From Vitellaria paradoxa (taxonomy: Eukaryota > Streptophyta > Magnoliopsida > Ericales > Sapotaceae): DNA of 64,000 nucleotides. Positions 33,147-44,270 of this stretch are shown piece after piece. Every line of letters starts with the position of its first letter. The stretch's first letter is position 1. The DNA lies in contig CM034237.1 in assembly GCA_019916065.1 (NCBI GenBank), positions 46,520,367-46,584,366 of the forward strand, in the 5' to 3' direction. The notes beneath the pieces were generated by a model. That model searched no databases. It was not told the DNA's origin and saw only the letters and a program-made list of their open reading frames with translations. A program made the position numbers and the translations under genes.

Positions 33147-35488
33147 ATGTGAGTTCTCGATCAGCTTGCTTCGATGAAATTGTTTTTATCACTATGTGTG
33201 TGTATATATATATATGCATGCTTGTGTATTGATTTACTGGTGTTTAATGGTAAAGGAGGGCTTCGATCAAACGTCCCCCAACACCGGACGCAGACGAAGA
33301 GCAAGATCGAGAACCCACTCTCCAAGAAATCATCAACGTCAAGGTATTGCTATATATCTACTCTTTAATTGATAATTTTTGTGTATAATTTGATTACGCT
33401 AGGGGTAAATTGCATATTGATTCATTGGTTGGTTCGCTGGAGCTGTGTGCAATTTGTGCTGCTAATTTTATGCATGCGTCTAATTTAGATATGGATTCTT
33501 TTTGGTACATGTGTGTTTTGATGTCTGCGTAGTTGATAGAGAGTGGAGAAAAAGAGCGATTAAAGGAGCTTTTGCGGGAAAGGCTAATAGAATGTGGTTG
33601 GAGGGATGAAATGAAAAATGTTTGCAGGTGACATCTCTATTAATGTTATAATTGTGCATTTTTTTTTTTCTGTGGGCAATATTATATTTGTGCTTGCTGT
33701 TGTTAGTTGTGTTTCTATTCCAGAAGAAAGTATCCATTTGTTTGTGTGGTTGTCTTACTAGAAAGTGGGGAACAATGAAATTGGTGGTGTACGACTGAGA
33801 ATTATGAGAAATTAACAATGTGATTTTAAGGATTTGGATACCACAACCCACTTGAAGACCTTTGCTGTGTAACTAGATGATTAATCTCATATGCCTTGAC
33901 TCATGTTAAGGTGGAGAACTATAGACTTCTATTCCATCTAAGAGGCGTTTGGAGTGACAAAAAGTGAGATAAAGTAAAATAAATTGAGATAATTTGTGGG
34001 TTCATAATTTTTGCAGTGAGATAAAAAGTGAATAACGTTTAGAGGTTTTCAGAGTTTTTTAGCGTTTTTCATTGCGCCAAACTCACCCCTAATTTGCTTC
34101 CTTTTCTTTGGTGATGGTCCTCCCAATCTTCCTTTGGACTTTATTTTAGTGTTACACAAATTTTAGTCTTCAACAAGATTTATTTCCATTTCACTTGTAA
34201 TGATGCCTGAATCCATCTTTGATTTATTTTTGTCAGGGCATTTACAAGGAAGAAAGGAAGGAACAATGTAACTGTGGATGATCTGGTCCATCTCATCACA
34301 CCAAAAGGCAGATGTGGGTTAATTTATATTTAGTTTAGTTTTTTTTTTTTTTTTCCTTCTGTACGTTTTTTATTTTGATCTTATTAGTGAGCAGTGCTCC
34401 TCATTTTGACTTTTCTTTCCTAGATAGCAGCTCATACGTTTTTCACTATGCTGCTAAATGGAGAGAGAAAAAAAATTCAAGTATGCTATTATGAGTTTTA
34501 GGCATTTAACATATAAGCTTTAATGATGATTTATGGTAAAAATGTGATTCAGGTGCAGGTTATATTTGGCACTTTTAACATTAGAAGCGTCAGTAGTTAC
34601 TCTTCTACTACGCGAAGTACAATCTTCAATTGTTGGAACATTTAGTACACTATGTAATTGATGCTTTATTGTTTATTATACTTGGATTTAAGTTGATTTT
34701 GTGTGTGTGTGTGTGTCAATTGAACAATCAAACACTTCCTGTATCAGGCTGTAAGAATCAGGGGGCCAAGGGAACATTTTCATTTTGTTTTTGTTTTTGT
34801 TTTTTTTTTTTTTTTGGTTGGGGGGGGGGGTTTGGGAGATTACACTATCTATTGATACAAATACTAAAAATAATTAAGGGTTCATAAGGGGTATTGTGAC
34901 TTAGGAGAGAGAATGGTATTTTGTGTTGTACAAGTTCTTTTTATGAATGTTTCCCCAACTTTAAATTGTGTGATTGAATTGGACATATCCTGAATGTTGA
35001 TTGCATTTTAGGTGAAGCACCTGGAAACAATTTGTTTGGTGACTGTGTTCTATGAGTTTGTTTTATGAATGTCTTCCACTATAAATTGAGTGCGGTTGAT
35101 TTTGGATATATCCTGCATGCTGATTTCATTCTGGGTGAAGCACCCTGAAACAATTTTTTAGGTAAATTGTGTTCATCTCAGTTTCAATCACAAACACAGG
35201 ACTAAGTGATTTCTTATTTTTTTGGGTGAGTGATGGATGATTTTTAAATTTTATTGAACTGGCTGAAGCCGCTGAATCTTTTAATAACACTGCTCGAAGG
35301 TGGATGTCATTATCGGAATTTTAACCTGTGCTGTTGACTTCACCTCTCTGAAATCTAAAACAGTATTGTAGTTATCTTCCAGTTTGATGTTCAAACTTTG
35401 GTTCGTTTTTGCAGCTTCTGTTCCTGATTCAGTGAAAGCCGAGCTCTTGCAGCGTATCCGTGCTTTTCTTGCATCAGCATCTCTTTGA
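33147..35488 (+). CDS. ENY2: ENY2/SUS1, SAGA and TREX-2 subunit
   Basis: ENY2/Sus1 is a small helical protein shared by the SAGA deubiquitinase module and the TREX-2 mRNA export complex in the nucleus. Coding pieces are 33147-33148 (the AT of the start codon), 33256-33343, 33533-33627, 34237-34313 and 35415-35488, giving 111 aa with every phase agreeing. The protein reads [20 protein letters not shown], then [80 protein letters not shown] and the end SASL. This matches the plant family across its whole length. The initiator codon is split AT|G by an intron with donor GTGAGT (33149) and acceptor TAAAG (33251-33255). Without that intron the upstream ATG would run straight into TGA. The short N-terminal acidic segment is typical of plant members. 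A MITE-like copy sits in intron 3. Confidence 0.92.
33941..34090 (+). mobile_element. TTTGGAGTGACA MITE-like copy E (ENY2 intron 3)
   Basis: Reference-quality copy: GGCGTTTGGAGTGACAAAAA, GTGAGATAAAGTAAAATAAA, a TAATTTTTGCAGTGAGATAA block, AAAAGTGAATAACGTTTAGA, then CATTGCGCCAAACTCACCCC. The ends are inverted relative to each other. About 150 bp. Confidence 0.7.
34939..35160. repeat. Diverged direct repeat in ENY2 intron 4, offset about 122 bp
   Basis: Segments starting at 34939 and 35061 both begin TTTTATGAATGT and share ATATCCTG(A/C)ATG(T/C)TGATT and GGTGAAGCACC(C)TG(G)AAACAAT. It is non-coding. Confidence 0.65.
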
Positions 35489-35707
35489 TTGCTTGCGTGG
35501 TCATCGAAAAGTTCAGTCAACAATGTTGCATCTCAATCTGTGATTGATTGTAGAGTGTTTTTTGAACCCATGCTTTGAAGGCATCAACGTGGTCAATGAA
35601 ATTTGGTGTTGCATCTGAGTTTGGGTAACAATTGGGACGAAGAAAAGAGAATTGGATTTGCATGTTAATGCCCCGTGTTCACTTGGCTTTCTATTACAGT
35701 AGTTTTG

Positions 35708-35873
35708 AGTTTTGAATAGAGACCAAGATATTATTTTGGCTTTGTCAAGGAACAATTTCAGTTTCTGTTATGTTAATGGTCTCAGCAGTGAGTTTTGAGA
35801 TGGGACCAAGACATTATTTTGGCTTTGTCAAGGAACAATCTCAGTTTCTGTTATGTTAATGGTCTCAGCAGTG
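35708..35873 (+). repeat. Near-perfect 83-bp tandem duplication in the ENY2 3' UTR region
   Basis: Units 35708-35790 and 35791-35873 differ at about six of 83 positions; the last 30 bases or so (CAGTTTCTGTTATGTTAATG and onward) are identical. It starts about 220 nt after the stop codon, so it is likely transcribed. Confidence 0.85.
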
Positions 35874-36512
35874 TAATTTGAATTTCAGTTGTCATTGTTA
35901 ATGTTTCTTGGCAAAATTCTATTTTAAGTAGCATTTGATTTGTTAAAAATCAAGGAAAATAAATATCTGAAAATTTTTAAAATTTTCTAACACATTTGGT
36001 TAACCTCGTGTTTCGTAAAATTTATATAAATTTTTATATATATTTACATATCTTTAAAAATTTTAATTTTTTTTTTTTTTACAAATTTAGAATAACGTTT
36101 TCACAAATTTAAATAACATTTTAACAAATTTGACATAAATCCGTGGAAACGGATGGAAAAAAGTGTTCCCACGGTTTTTCTTTTCAAAATTTTTACGTAA
36201 AAGTTAAAAAGTTTAATAATTTTAAAAAAAATTTGATATAAATTTATGAGAATTAACCAAAAAAAAATTGTTTCAATGGTTTCTTTTTTCAAATTTTTAC
36301 CGTAAAAGTTTAAAAGTTATACCATTCATTTTCAAAAAATATATTTTGAATTAGAAATATCAAATGTCAAAAGTTGTCTCAAATTATATATTTTTATTTT
36401 TTTTTCACTCGAAACGCCATCTTAATTACAACTCTTGTCATTATTATTATTTTATCTGTTGTTATATTTTATTTGGTCCAATAATATTTTTTTTTATGAA
36501 AAGACATTTAAG

Positions 36513-36650
36513 ACTGTGTTTAACACACTAAAAAACGCTGATTGATTTTAAAAATTTATAAAAATTATTTACTTTTTATTTTATAACACGAATTACAAAT
36601 TTACAAATTATTTCACTTTATTATACCTTTTATCATTCCAAACGTTCCGT
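36513..36650 (-). mobile_element. TTTGGAGTGACA MITE-like copy F
   Basis: Inverted copy: CTAAAAAACGCTGATTGATT, AACACGAATTACAAATTTAC, then TTTATCATTCCAAACGTTCC. Confidence 0.6.
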
Positions 36651-36699
36651 TGAGTTGACTAATTAGCATTTTAAGGGTATATTAAACAAAAGTAATTAC

Positions 36700-36838
36700 G
36701 TGTGTGTTTGGAGTGAAAAAAAGTGAGATAAATTGAAAGTTCGTAATGTGTGCAGTGAAAGAAAAAAGTTGATGTGATATAAAGTTAACAGAGGTTTATA
36801 GAGTTTTTTATAATTTTTTTACAAACTAAACGGAGCCT
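36700..36838 (+). mobile_element. TTTGGAGTGACA MITE-like copy G
   Basis: Starts GTGTGTTTGGAGTGAAAAAA, includes GTTCGTAATGTGTGCAGTGA and ends ACAAACTAAACGGAGCC. It lies only 50 bp from copy F in the opposite orientation. Confidence 0.65.
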
Positions 36839-37765
36839 ACATTTCCTGTCATTATTACTATTTTATTTTTTGTTATATTTTTTTTTGGGTCCAATAATAT
36901 TTTTCTTTATGAAAAGAAATTTAGTTAGCCTTTTAAGGGAACATTAGCGACTTCAACCAAGTTCGGTAGGATTGTAAAATAAGTTGCTTAAAACATGATC
37001 CATTCGTTGAAAACCCATTCGAGGTGGATTTCTTATGTAAAAGTAATTTAATATATATATATATATATATATATTTAGTTTGGATTCAACTCAATTTGAT
37101 AGGTAAAGTAAGATGTATTTTATAAAAATTATCCCCAATTAAAATTCATTTAAGGAATAATTTAATTAAAATTTGTTGCGTGTGCAAACTCATTGAACAT
37201 TTTAAACTATATTTAATTATCTGATTATTTTAAACTTCGTAAAAAATTTCCAAGTCCGGAATAATGGGTTTGATTTAATGTTTAATTTCTTCATGGGCGT
37301 ACTTGGAATGAGGATTTAGTGAATCCACAAAATATATATATATATCAAATAAAAAAAAAGCGAAAAAGAAAGTAATATAAAGTCCCAAATGCCTCTTTTA
37401 ATTGAGTGGATTGGAACATATAAAAAACTAAACATCATTTATTAATTTTTAATTTAATTATTTTTAATTTCTCAAAATTTCATACTTCTTTTTTTTCTTT
37501 TCGTTTACCATTATAAACCAATAATGTAGAGTGATTATGAAATTTTAGTGTTTGTTCTTTGCTCAAGTGTAAGAATTCGTCAAGAATATTTGCTTACAAT
37601 TATCCTCTGGGAAGAATTAGGAATTTTTTTAATATTAATTCGTTAAGACAGAAAACTTTGTTTTTAACTCAATTGAATCACAATAATTGTATAAATTCAA
37701 CTAGAAGGTTTGCCTGTTTTGAAGCTAAATTATTTTGGAATTCTAATTTTAATAACATAAAATTA

Positions 37766-38079
37766 AGGTAGCATTTGGTTTGTTTTTCTATTTTCTATTT
37801 TTTATTTTCTTTTTTTATGTGTTTTATGTTTTAAAAATTCAAAAATAAGAAAATAGAAAATGTTTCGTTTTCTTTATTTTGAGATTTTTCTTGTTTCGGT
37901 TTGAAAACGCTCAAAATAAATTTTTATCATTTTTTATTTCTAGTGTAAACTCATTTTCTGTTTTCTAAAACAAAATTTGAGAACACAAGTGATCAACTGC
38001 GTTTGAACTGTTTTTCTTGTTTTCAAAAGTGTGAAATAGAAAATGAGGTTAAAATAAAAAAAAAAACCAAATGACACCT
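37766..38079. mobile_element. 314-bp T-rich MITE-like element
   Basis: Terminal inverted repeat AGGTAGCATTTGGTTT against AGGTGTCATTTGGTTT (14 of 16 match). The interior is T-rich on the left and A-rich on the right, with no coding capacity. Related to 16062-16377. No clear target duplication. Confidence 0.6.
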
Positions 38080-38988
38080 GAGATTTTTAAGCGTAGGAAA
38101 TTAAACATTTTTCGTGCTAAATCACATATATGTAGATAATAAATCAAATATTTGTCGAAGCATTTATTGTCTCAAATCACTACTTATCTACGAAAAATCA
38201 AATATTATACAAAAATAAAAGTCTTTATTAAAACTATTCAAAACATGGATTTGTTTATTTAAAATATTTAAAGATGTAGCACAATAAATAAATGTATTAA
38301 TAAATAAACTTACATTATTTCGTAAAAGAGTTTCACTTTAGTTTAAGCTATGATTTAGTTATAAGTTATTGAAAAATCTATTTAGAATTTTTAGAAAGAA
38401 GGAAGAGTAAGAAAATATAACTTGATTAAACTCAACTTCAATACAATTTAAAAACTCCTATTTATATTCCCAACAAATTTTATTTGAATAAGAAAACAAA
38501 TCTCCTTCCAAATTGTCTCAAAAAAATTCAAATTTTAGAAAATTTTCGAGCCTTCTAGAAATCAATTTTCAAAATGTCCCAAAATTGGATTCAAATCCAA
38601 CATGGCGCTGAGCAAAATTTTAATTCTTCTAAGGTAAATTTATGAAACGAATTTTCATGTTTAAATTTCAACAAAATAAAAATAAAGTTTAAAAATTAAA
38701 AACTTAAGATTTTGTTAAGAGGCTTTGTTCTATTTAGAACTCTTCAAAATAAAATAAAAACTTACAAATTTTTATATATATAAATTATGAGATAATAAAA
38801 TTTAAATTTTCCACTCATTACATAAATTACAAAAATTTTATTTTTATAATTTTATAAAACTCCAAATACATATATGTAAAATTCTTTATTTAGTGCACGT
38901 CAGATTCTACCGCCTTTCCGCTTCCCGTCGCCACAGCCACTTCCTTCTCCGCAGCCGGCTTCCATTCTTCGTCGGTTCTTTTAAACCC

Positions 38989-39029
38989 CGCGCGCGCGCG
39001 CGAGAGGGGGAGGGGGAGGGGGAGGGGGA
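38989..39029 (+). other. (CG)7 tract followed by a G-quadruplex motif
   Basis: Seven CG dinucleotides (38989-39002) are followed by four GGGGGA units (39006-39029), which satisfy the G3+N1-7 quadruplex rule on the plus strand. It lies just before the first recognisable TOM20 codons, in the likely promoter or leader. Confidence 0.7.
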
Positions 39030-41654
39030 GAGAGAGGGCTATCACAGCCGCAAGGGCAGCAACGGTACATTTCGACCTGGACACTACTCAAAACGACCTC
39101 GAACGGCTCATGATATTCGAGCATGCTCGCAGGACTGCCGAGGCCAACTACGCCGAGAACCCTCGCGATGCTGATGTTCGTATTGTTTCCTCTCTTCTTC
39201 TATCTACGTCTATATATCGTCTGCTGCTTCAGCATCTATACAGGGAGCCTGAATTTCCTTTTTGTTATTTGAGTCCTCGGTGAGGTGTGATGGGAAAATT
39301 ATCGTTTTGTTTCCAGATTGTAAAGTCTTTGCCTCTTTGTCTTTGTTATGTTGAATTTGATTCGACTACTGAAAATCTTCAATCTGCCGAAAATGTTATC
39401 CGCAGAACCTAACTCAATGGGGGTAGAGCATTGTTCGAACTGTCCCAATTTGGGGATGTTCGTGAATCAAAGAAGATTATTAAAGGTATAAGTTAATGTT
39501 TGTCTATCAAAAACTTTTAATGTGACGTTGGTTGTCAATTATAAATGGGGATTTATTTGAGTAAAGGATTTTCTTTAAGTTCTGGCAGAATCAGATCAAT
39601 ACTTTTTATATTGTACATGTGTTTGTTACGATTCAATTCTGTAGACGCTATTTCAAAGCTAAAGGAGGCACTAGAAGTCAATCCCAAAAAGCATGAAACG
39701 TTGTGGTGCCTTGGAAATGCCCACACCTCCTATGCTTTTCTGATTTCTGATCAGGATGAGGCACAGAGTTACTTTGAGATAGCATCTCAGTTTTTGCAAA
39801 AGGCAGTAAATGAGGTACCATCATTTTGGTTGTTCTTTAAATGCAAGCCTCAAGCATCACACCTTGATGGTCAAATTTATTTTTGTGGGATCTAGGAAAT
39901 GAGCTCTCTCTCAAATCTTTAGAAGTCAGTGTGAAGGTATTTATACTTTAAGCTTGTTTTAAGCCTAGGCTTCATTCATAAGTGGAAGCCTTGAACATCT
40001 AATTAGACACTTGGCCGAAACATGTGAACAATGTTGACAATGCTTTCATGGTTGATTGCAATGAAGTGCTAATGATTCCAATTTTACAACATACTTCAAT
40101 GTTGATCGAAAACTGCCATTGATTGTTTAGATAACATGTTTCTCTGTAATTACATCAACTAATAACTCTTTGTTCCATTGCGATGAGCAAATGTCAAATG
40201 CCTTTCATGTTTTAGCTATCAGTTCAGCATCAGATCCACAGGAAATCAGTCTGCATGGTGTTGGAGAAAGTTTAAAGCTAAAACAGCATAAACTTAATAA
40301 AAATACTCCTTGGATTCATTTATGCACTCTGTATTTTGATTGGTTATGGTTCGTACTATTGTGGAGCTGGGGGGTGGAGTGTGCATGGTTGGATGGTTCA
40401 AAGATAAGGTTGGGTAACAAGGGAGTATTGATTGATGGAGTTATACCATTATATCTGTGTGCACATGTCAAATATTCAATCCTATAAAGAGGGATTAGTT
40501 TTCTTGGGGCTGGGCTTACATCAAAGTATTTGATTTTTTGTGCAGAGGAGTTTGATTTTGTCAATGACATTCCACAATTTTGAGCTCTTCTATAAGATTT
40601 TCATGGAAAGTTTCAGGTTTATTATTTACTTGTTTATTTATTTTTGATAAGTTGGAAAATTTCAGATTTAATTTGAGGATGTAATGATGAATATGAGCTC
40701 TCTATATTGTGTGATATTCTTTGACGAAAATTTGATTGAAGTTTAAACTACTGCTTATGTTGTTATTTTTTAAACTATTGCTTGTGTTGTTATTTTTGTC
40801 TAAGGCACCTGAATTACACAAGGAGCTCCATAAAAAAGGGTTTGATCAACAGATAATGGGTGGAGGATCTTCTGCTAGTTCCAGTGCAAAGGTGGGAATA
40901 CACAGATTTGTTTTCTGGCTTAGTCTAAATTGATACTAGCATCTTTGGGACTACCACGGTTTGCTATTCTAGTTGCTCTTTCATAGTGTTATATCTTTTT
41001 GGTTTCCATTGTTAGAAATGATGTCACTGGTAATTGGACCATTATTTGTTGGCTTTTGTTTTATGACATTATTTTCTTTTGATTCTCTCACTCTCATCTC
41101 TTTTATCACTCTTTTATTTTATATTTTGTTGCATTCGTTTGAGCCATTTTATATTCATCCATTTTGCAAAGAAATATCACATTTTAGATTGTTTCTTTTT
41201 TGTGTTTGGGTACTTTGTAACTTAACTGGCATATGTTTTTGCAGCATCAATTGTGATAGTGAATGGTACATGCAATAGGATATCTTGGGAGTTGATTTCA
41301 TTTTGCTAAATTATTTTTAAGTCACGGTGACAGTTTCACCAATTATGACTAAAGAAAGACTCCTACGGTCTTAACATTGTTTTGTTTACAAAATGGCCCA
41401 GCCACCCAAGATGGTGGTATTCTGCAGTTTATATATCTACGCAATGTGCAAGAGGATGCAATGGAGCCATTATAATATAATGGCTACAGCTTTAACTAAT
41501 TAAGAGTTGCTTAGAAAGTATTTGTGGGGGCTTGTTGTCGTGCATAAGTTTATATATGTGTTTTTTTTTTGGGGGGGGGGGGTGTAATTAATGTTACTTT
41601 GTGGCTAGATTTATTTATTTTTAGTATCAAAGTAAACTGTGGACATAATTTAGC

Positions 41655-42050
41655 TAAGAAGTATAGATATGGATATGGTACGGGTATAAATACAGATACA
41701 AATACGACAATTTAAAAAACTGAAGATATAGATGTGGTGGGGATACGAAAAATAAAATAAAATTTTTTTAAATATATTTTAGTAGTTATATGTATGAATA
41801 TAACATTTACAATAAAACTAATTCAATGCTAAATTCTATATACAAAACATAATAAAATATAAGATATAAGATTTTATAATTTTAGAGGAGTCGCCTACTC
41901 AAATCTAGATCTGTTCTAATCATATATTTGAAATAAAAATAAAAAAATAATAGGACATGCCAAATAGCGTGTCTGACACATATCTATGTGTGTCCAGTAT
42001 GTGTTAGATGAGAATATGGCATCTATTTTGAAGTGTTTATGTATCATAGT
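41655..42050 (-). repeat. Dispersed repeat with GTGTCC-rich part, copy 2
   Basis: Inverted relative to 1303-1690. Shared words include ATATGGATATGG, a GATACAAATACGACAATTTA stretch, GGGGATACG, AATAATAGGACATG and GTGTCCAGTATGTG. It lies in the last intron of the TOM20 relic. Confidence 0.6.
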
Positions 42051-42705
42051 AATTAAGAGTGATTAAAAATTGGAGAAATGAAAGAATAAATTTGAGAATA
42101 AATTTGAGAAAAGAAGCCTAAGAATAAGCACAATTGACTTTTCTGCTTCTAGTGGCAAAAAAATTCCAATACATCACATATATATGTGACTAAGATTTGG
42201 TCTGGCCTGACCTAAAGTCCATTATTGCAAGCCACAAGACAATCTCCTTGTAATAAAATTACCAAGATGCCCCTCTTATTAAAACCAAAAAATACACATA
42301 AAACAATAATAAAAATTAAAATAATTTATGTGGCAAGTCTTGAACAAAAATTGTACCAAGTAACAATATTGGTGCTTTATTATGTTCCCCCTTTTTCTTG
42401 AAGTACCTCTCATATTTTCCTTGCATGCATCAAAATCTTATTGTTGGCCATATCGAAATCTTAGCAATATATCTAACAGAAAAATAAAAGAGGAAGAAAA
42501 AAAGTACTGCTTTTATTGGTACTCCAAAGTGTTTGGGAGTTTAGTATTGTTTGTTTCTAATAATAGCTTTTGTGCATCAGTAACAATTATTAATTGGGTT
42601 TTCACCAATTTCTTAATGTTTAGCATTATGGGGAATTAGGGTCTTGTTGACACTTTAGTTAATGTTCTGATTCAAAGTTATATTATGTCATGACATGATA
42701 ATGAT

Positions 42706-42990
42706 TAGGGGTGTGCAAGATGGCCCATGGCCTGTTTTGGCCCATTGGCCTGAACCGACACAGTGGTTAATGGGTTGAGTCATGGGAGTCACATACACTT
42801 GTTGAATTTGGTCCAGCCTTAATTTCTCGCACACAACAGTTTGCCAACCCCTTAAAAAATTAAAATATTTAAAAGAGATTTAAAATTAAAATAAATCTTA
42901 ACGTATTTGCTAAATAACATGTTAACAGGCAGGTTGATAACCTTGGAGAATTATTGGATCAGGATCAAGTTAACTTGTTGCACAACCCTA
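42706..42990. mobile_element. Short hAT-like element in the TOM20 relic intron
   Basis: A 285-bp segment bounded by TAGGGGTGTGCAA and the inverse TTGCACAACCCTA (12 of 13 match). The flanking 8-mers do not match, so the insertion is old or the ends are slightly different. No coding capacity. Confidence 0.55.
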
Positions 42991-43649
42991 AATAAAGATT
43001 GTTGGGGAAAAAGGGAGGGGTTAGAAAAGATGCGGCAGATATGCAGTTTATGTTGACTTGTTTATGCTTTGAATTAGAGTAATTTTAAATGTGAAATGTG
43101 GAGTAAATGTGTTCTTCTTTTTCTTTTCCTAATATTGAGCAAATATCCTTCTTAACTAGGCATCAGAAGTCATGCATCTCTCCTTTACTCTTTTTCATGA
43201 GGGTTGATGGGAATTGGTTGATTTTGTCAAATCATCAATTATCCTAGAAATTTATGCTGTTAGAAAATGGAAAATGGACTCAACAAGTTTGCACTGTGCA
43301 CGTGCTGCTGTGCACCCGTGACTCACATGTGGAGTGGAGAGAACCAAACAAGGTACACTAATATAAATAGGACAAAGTGCACAAGTACAAACAAGGAGCA
43401 CACATTTGATAGCAAGATGAATTTAAGAACTTATGGAACCAAATACTACGTTAGGTCACCGGCTATCACATAATTTTAAACTATTGGAAAATGGGTTCAA
43501 CAACATACATTATCAAAGCTTGCTTACACTTTCTTTGGTTGGGCTTATTTGTAGTCTCTTGCAGCATTAAGTTAATTTTTAAGATTCGATTTCTTTGATA
43601 TGGTTTTCTTCGTACATGTTACTCTTTGTCAATAAGAATTAATTTTTTT

Positions 43650-44185
43650 TTGGTCGATAAATATTCATAATTTTTATTAATAATAGGCATTAAGGGGGGT
43701 GTCACCCAATTACACAGAAATAACCATAAGCTAAGCCTGTTTTACAAATCAAGTTCTTGATGAAATCCATAAAACTGTGCAACTCAGACTCTTTTCCTCC
43801 AGAGGTATAGAGTACTCAAAATTTTGCTTTTCAACTTATACGAAGACAATTCTAAATTTTGAAAAACTCTTCTATTCTTCTCTCTCCAAATATATCAACT
43901 CAAACAAAAAGAATTAATCCTTCACACCTTCCTGCTCTTAATTAACCTTCCCCTGCACGAAGAGCTAAAAAACCCTCTTAACTTCCTTAGGAAATACCCA
44001 GAAGGTCCAAAACATATCAAACCAACATAAAGGCCAAGCCCCACAACTTCTTCGCCCACTTGCAATGAACAAAAAAGTGATCAATCGTTTCCCCCTAACT
44101 TTCACAAAGGTAACACCTATTACCAATAATTATCTGTGTTGTAAAAAGATTGTCGATGGTGAAAATACTATCACGAAGCACGAAG
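43650..44185 (-). mobile_element. LINE remnant: C-terminal zinc-binding part of reverse transcriptase
   Basis: Read on the minus strand, about 44140-43690 gives NRCYLCES, a stop, GETIDHFFVHCKWAKKLWGL, and further on ERKNRRVFQNLELSSYKLKS and LSTLYLWRKRV, with several stops and frame changes. The Cys-His pattern with CKWAKKLW and the later WRERNRR-like stretch match the zf-RVT region at the end of plant non-LTR retrotransposon ORF2. It is dead and truncated. It lies in the last intron of the TOM20 relic. Confidence 0.7.
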
Positions 44186-44188
44186 AAA

Positions 44189-44270
44189 GTATTCATGATT
44201 ATTTCTTTAGCCTTTTGTGCCTGTTGATGGTATTCGTGATTATTCCTTTACCTTTTTGTGCCTGTTGGAT
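44189..44270. repeat. Two 41-bp tandem units at the LINE remnant edge
   Basis: Units starting at 44189 and 44230 both run GTATTC(A/G)TGATTATT(T/C)C and end CTTTTTGTGCCTGTTG or CCTTTTGTGCCTGTTG. Differences are few. Confidence 0.75.

Larger units (their letters stand above)
35874..38988. other. Intergenic region between ENY2 and the TOM20 relic
   Basis: No gene supported. Very A/T-rich, with three MITE-like elements (listed separately), an (AT)n tract at about 37051-37073 and another MITE-like block at about 38727-38880 carrying AAAACTCCAAATAC at its end. Confidence 0.55.

Noticed and set aside
40170..40487. 105-codon frame in a TOM20 relic intron
   Set aside because: It lies between exons 4 and 5, shows no domain and has composition typical of T-rich intron DNA.
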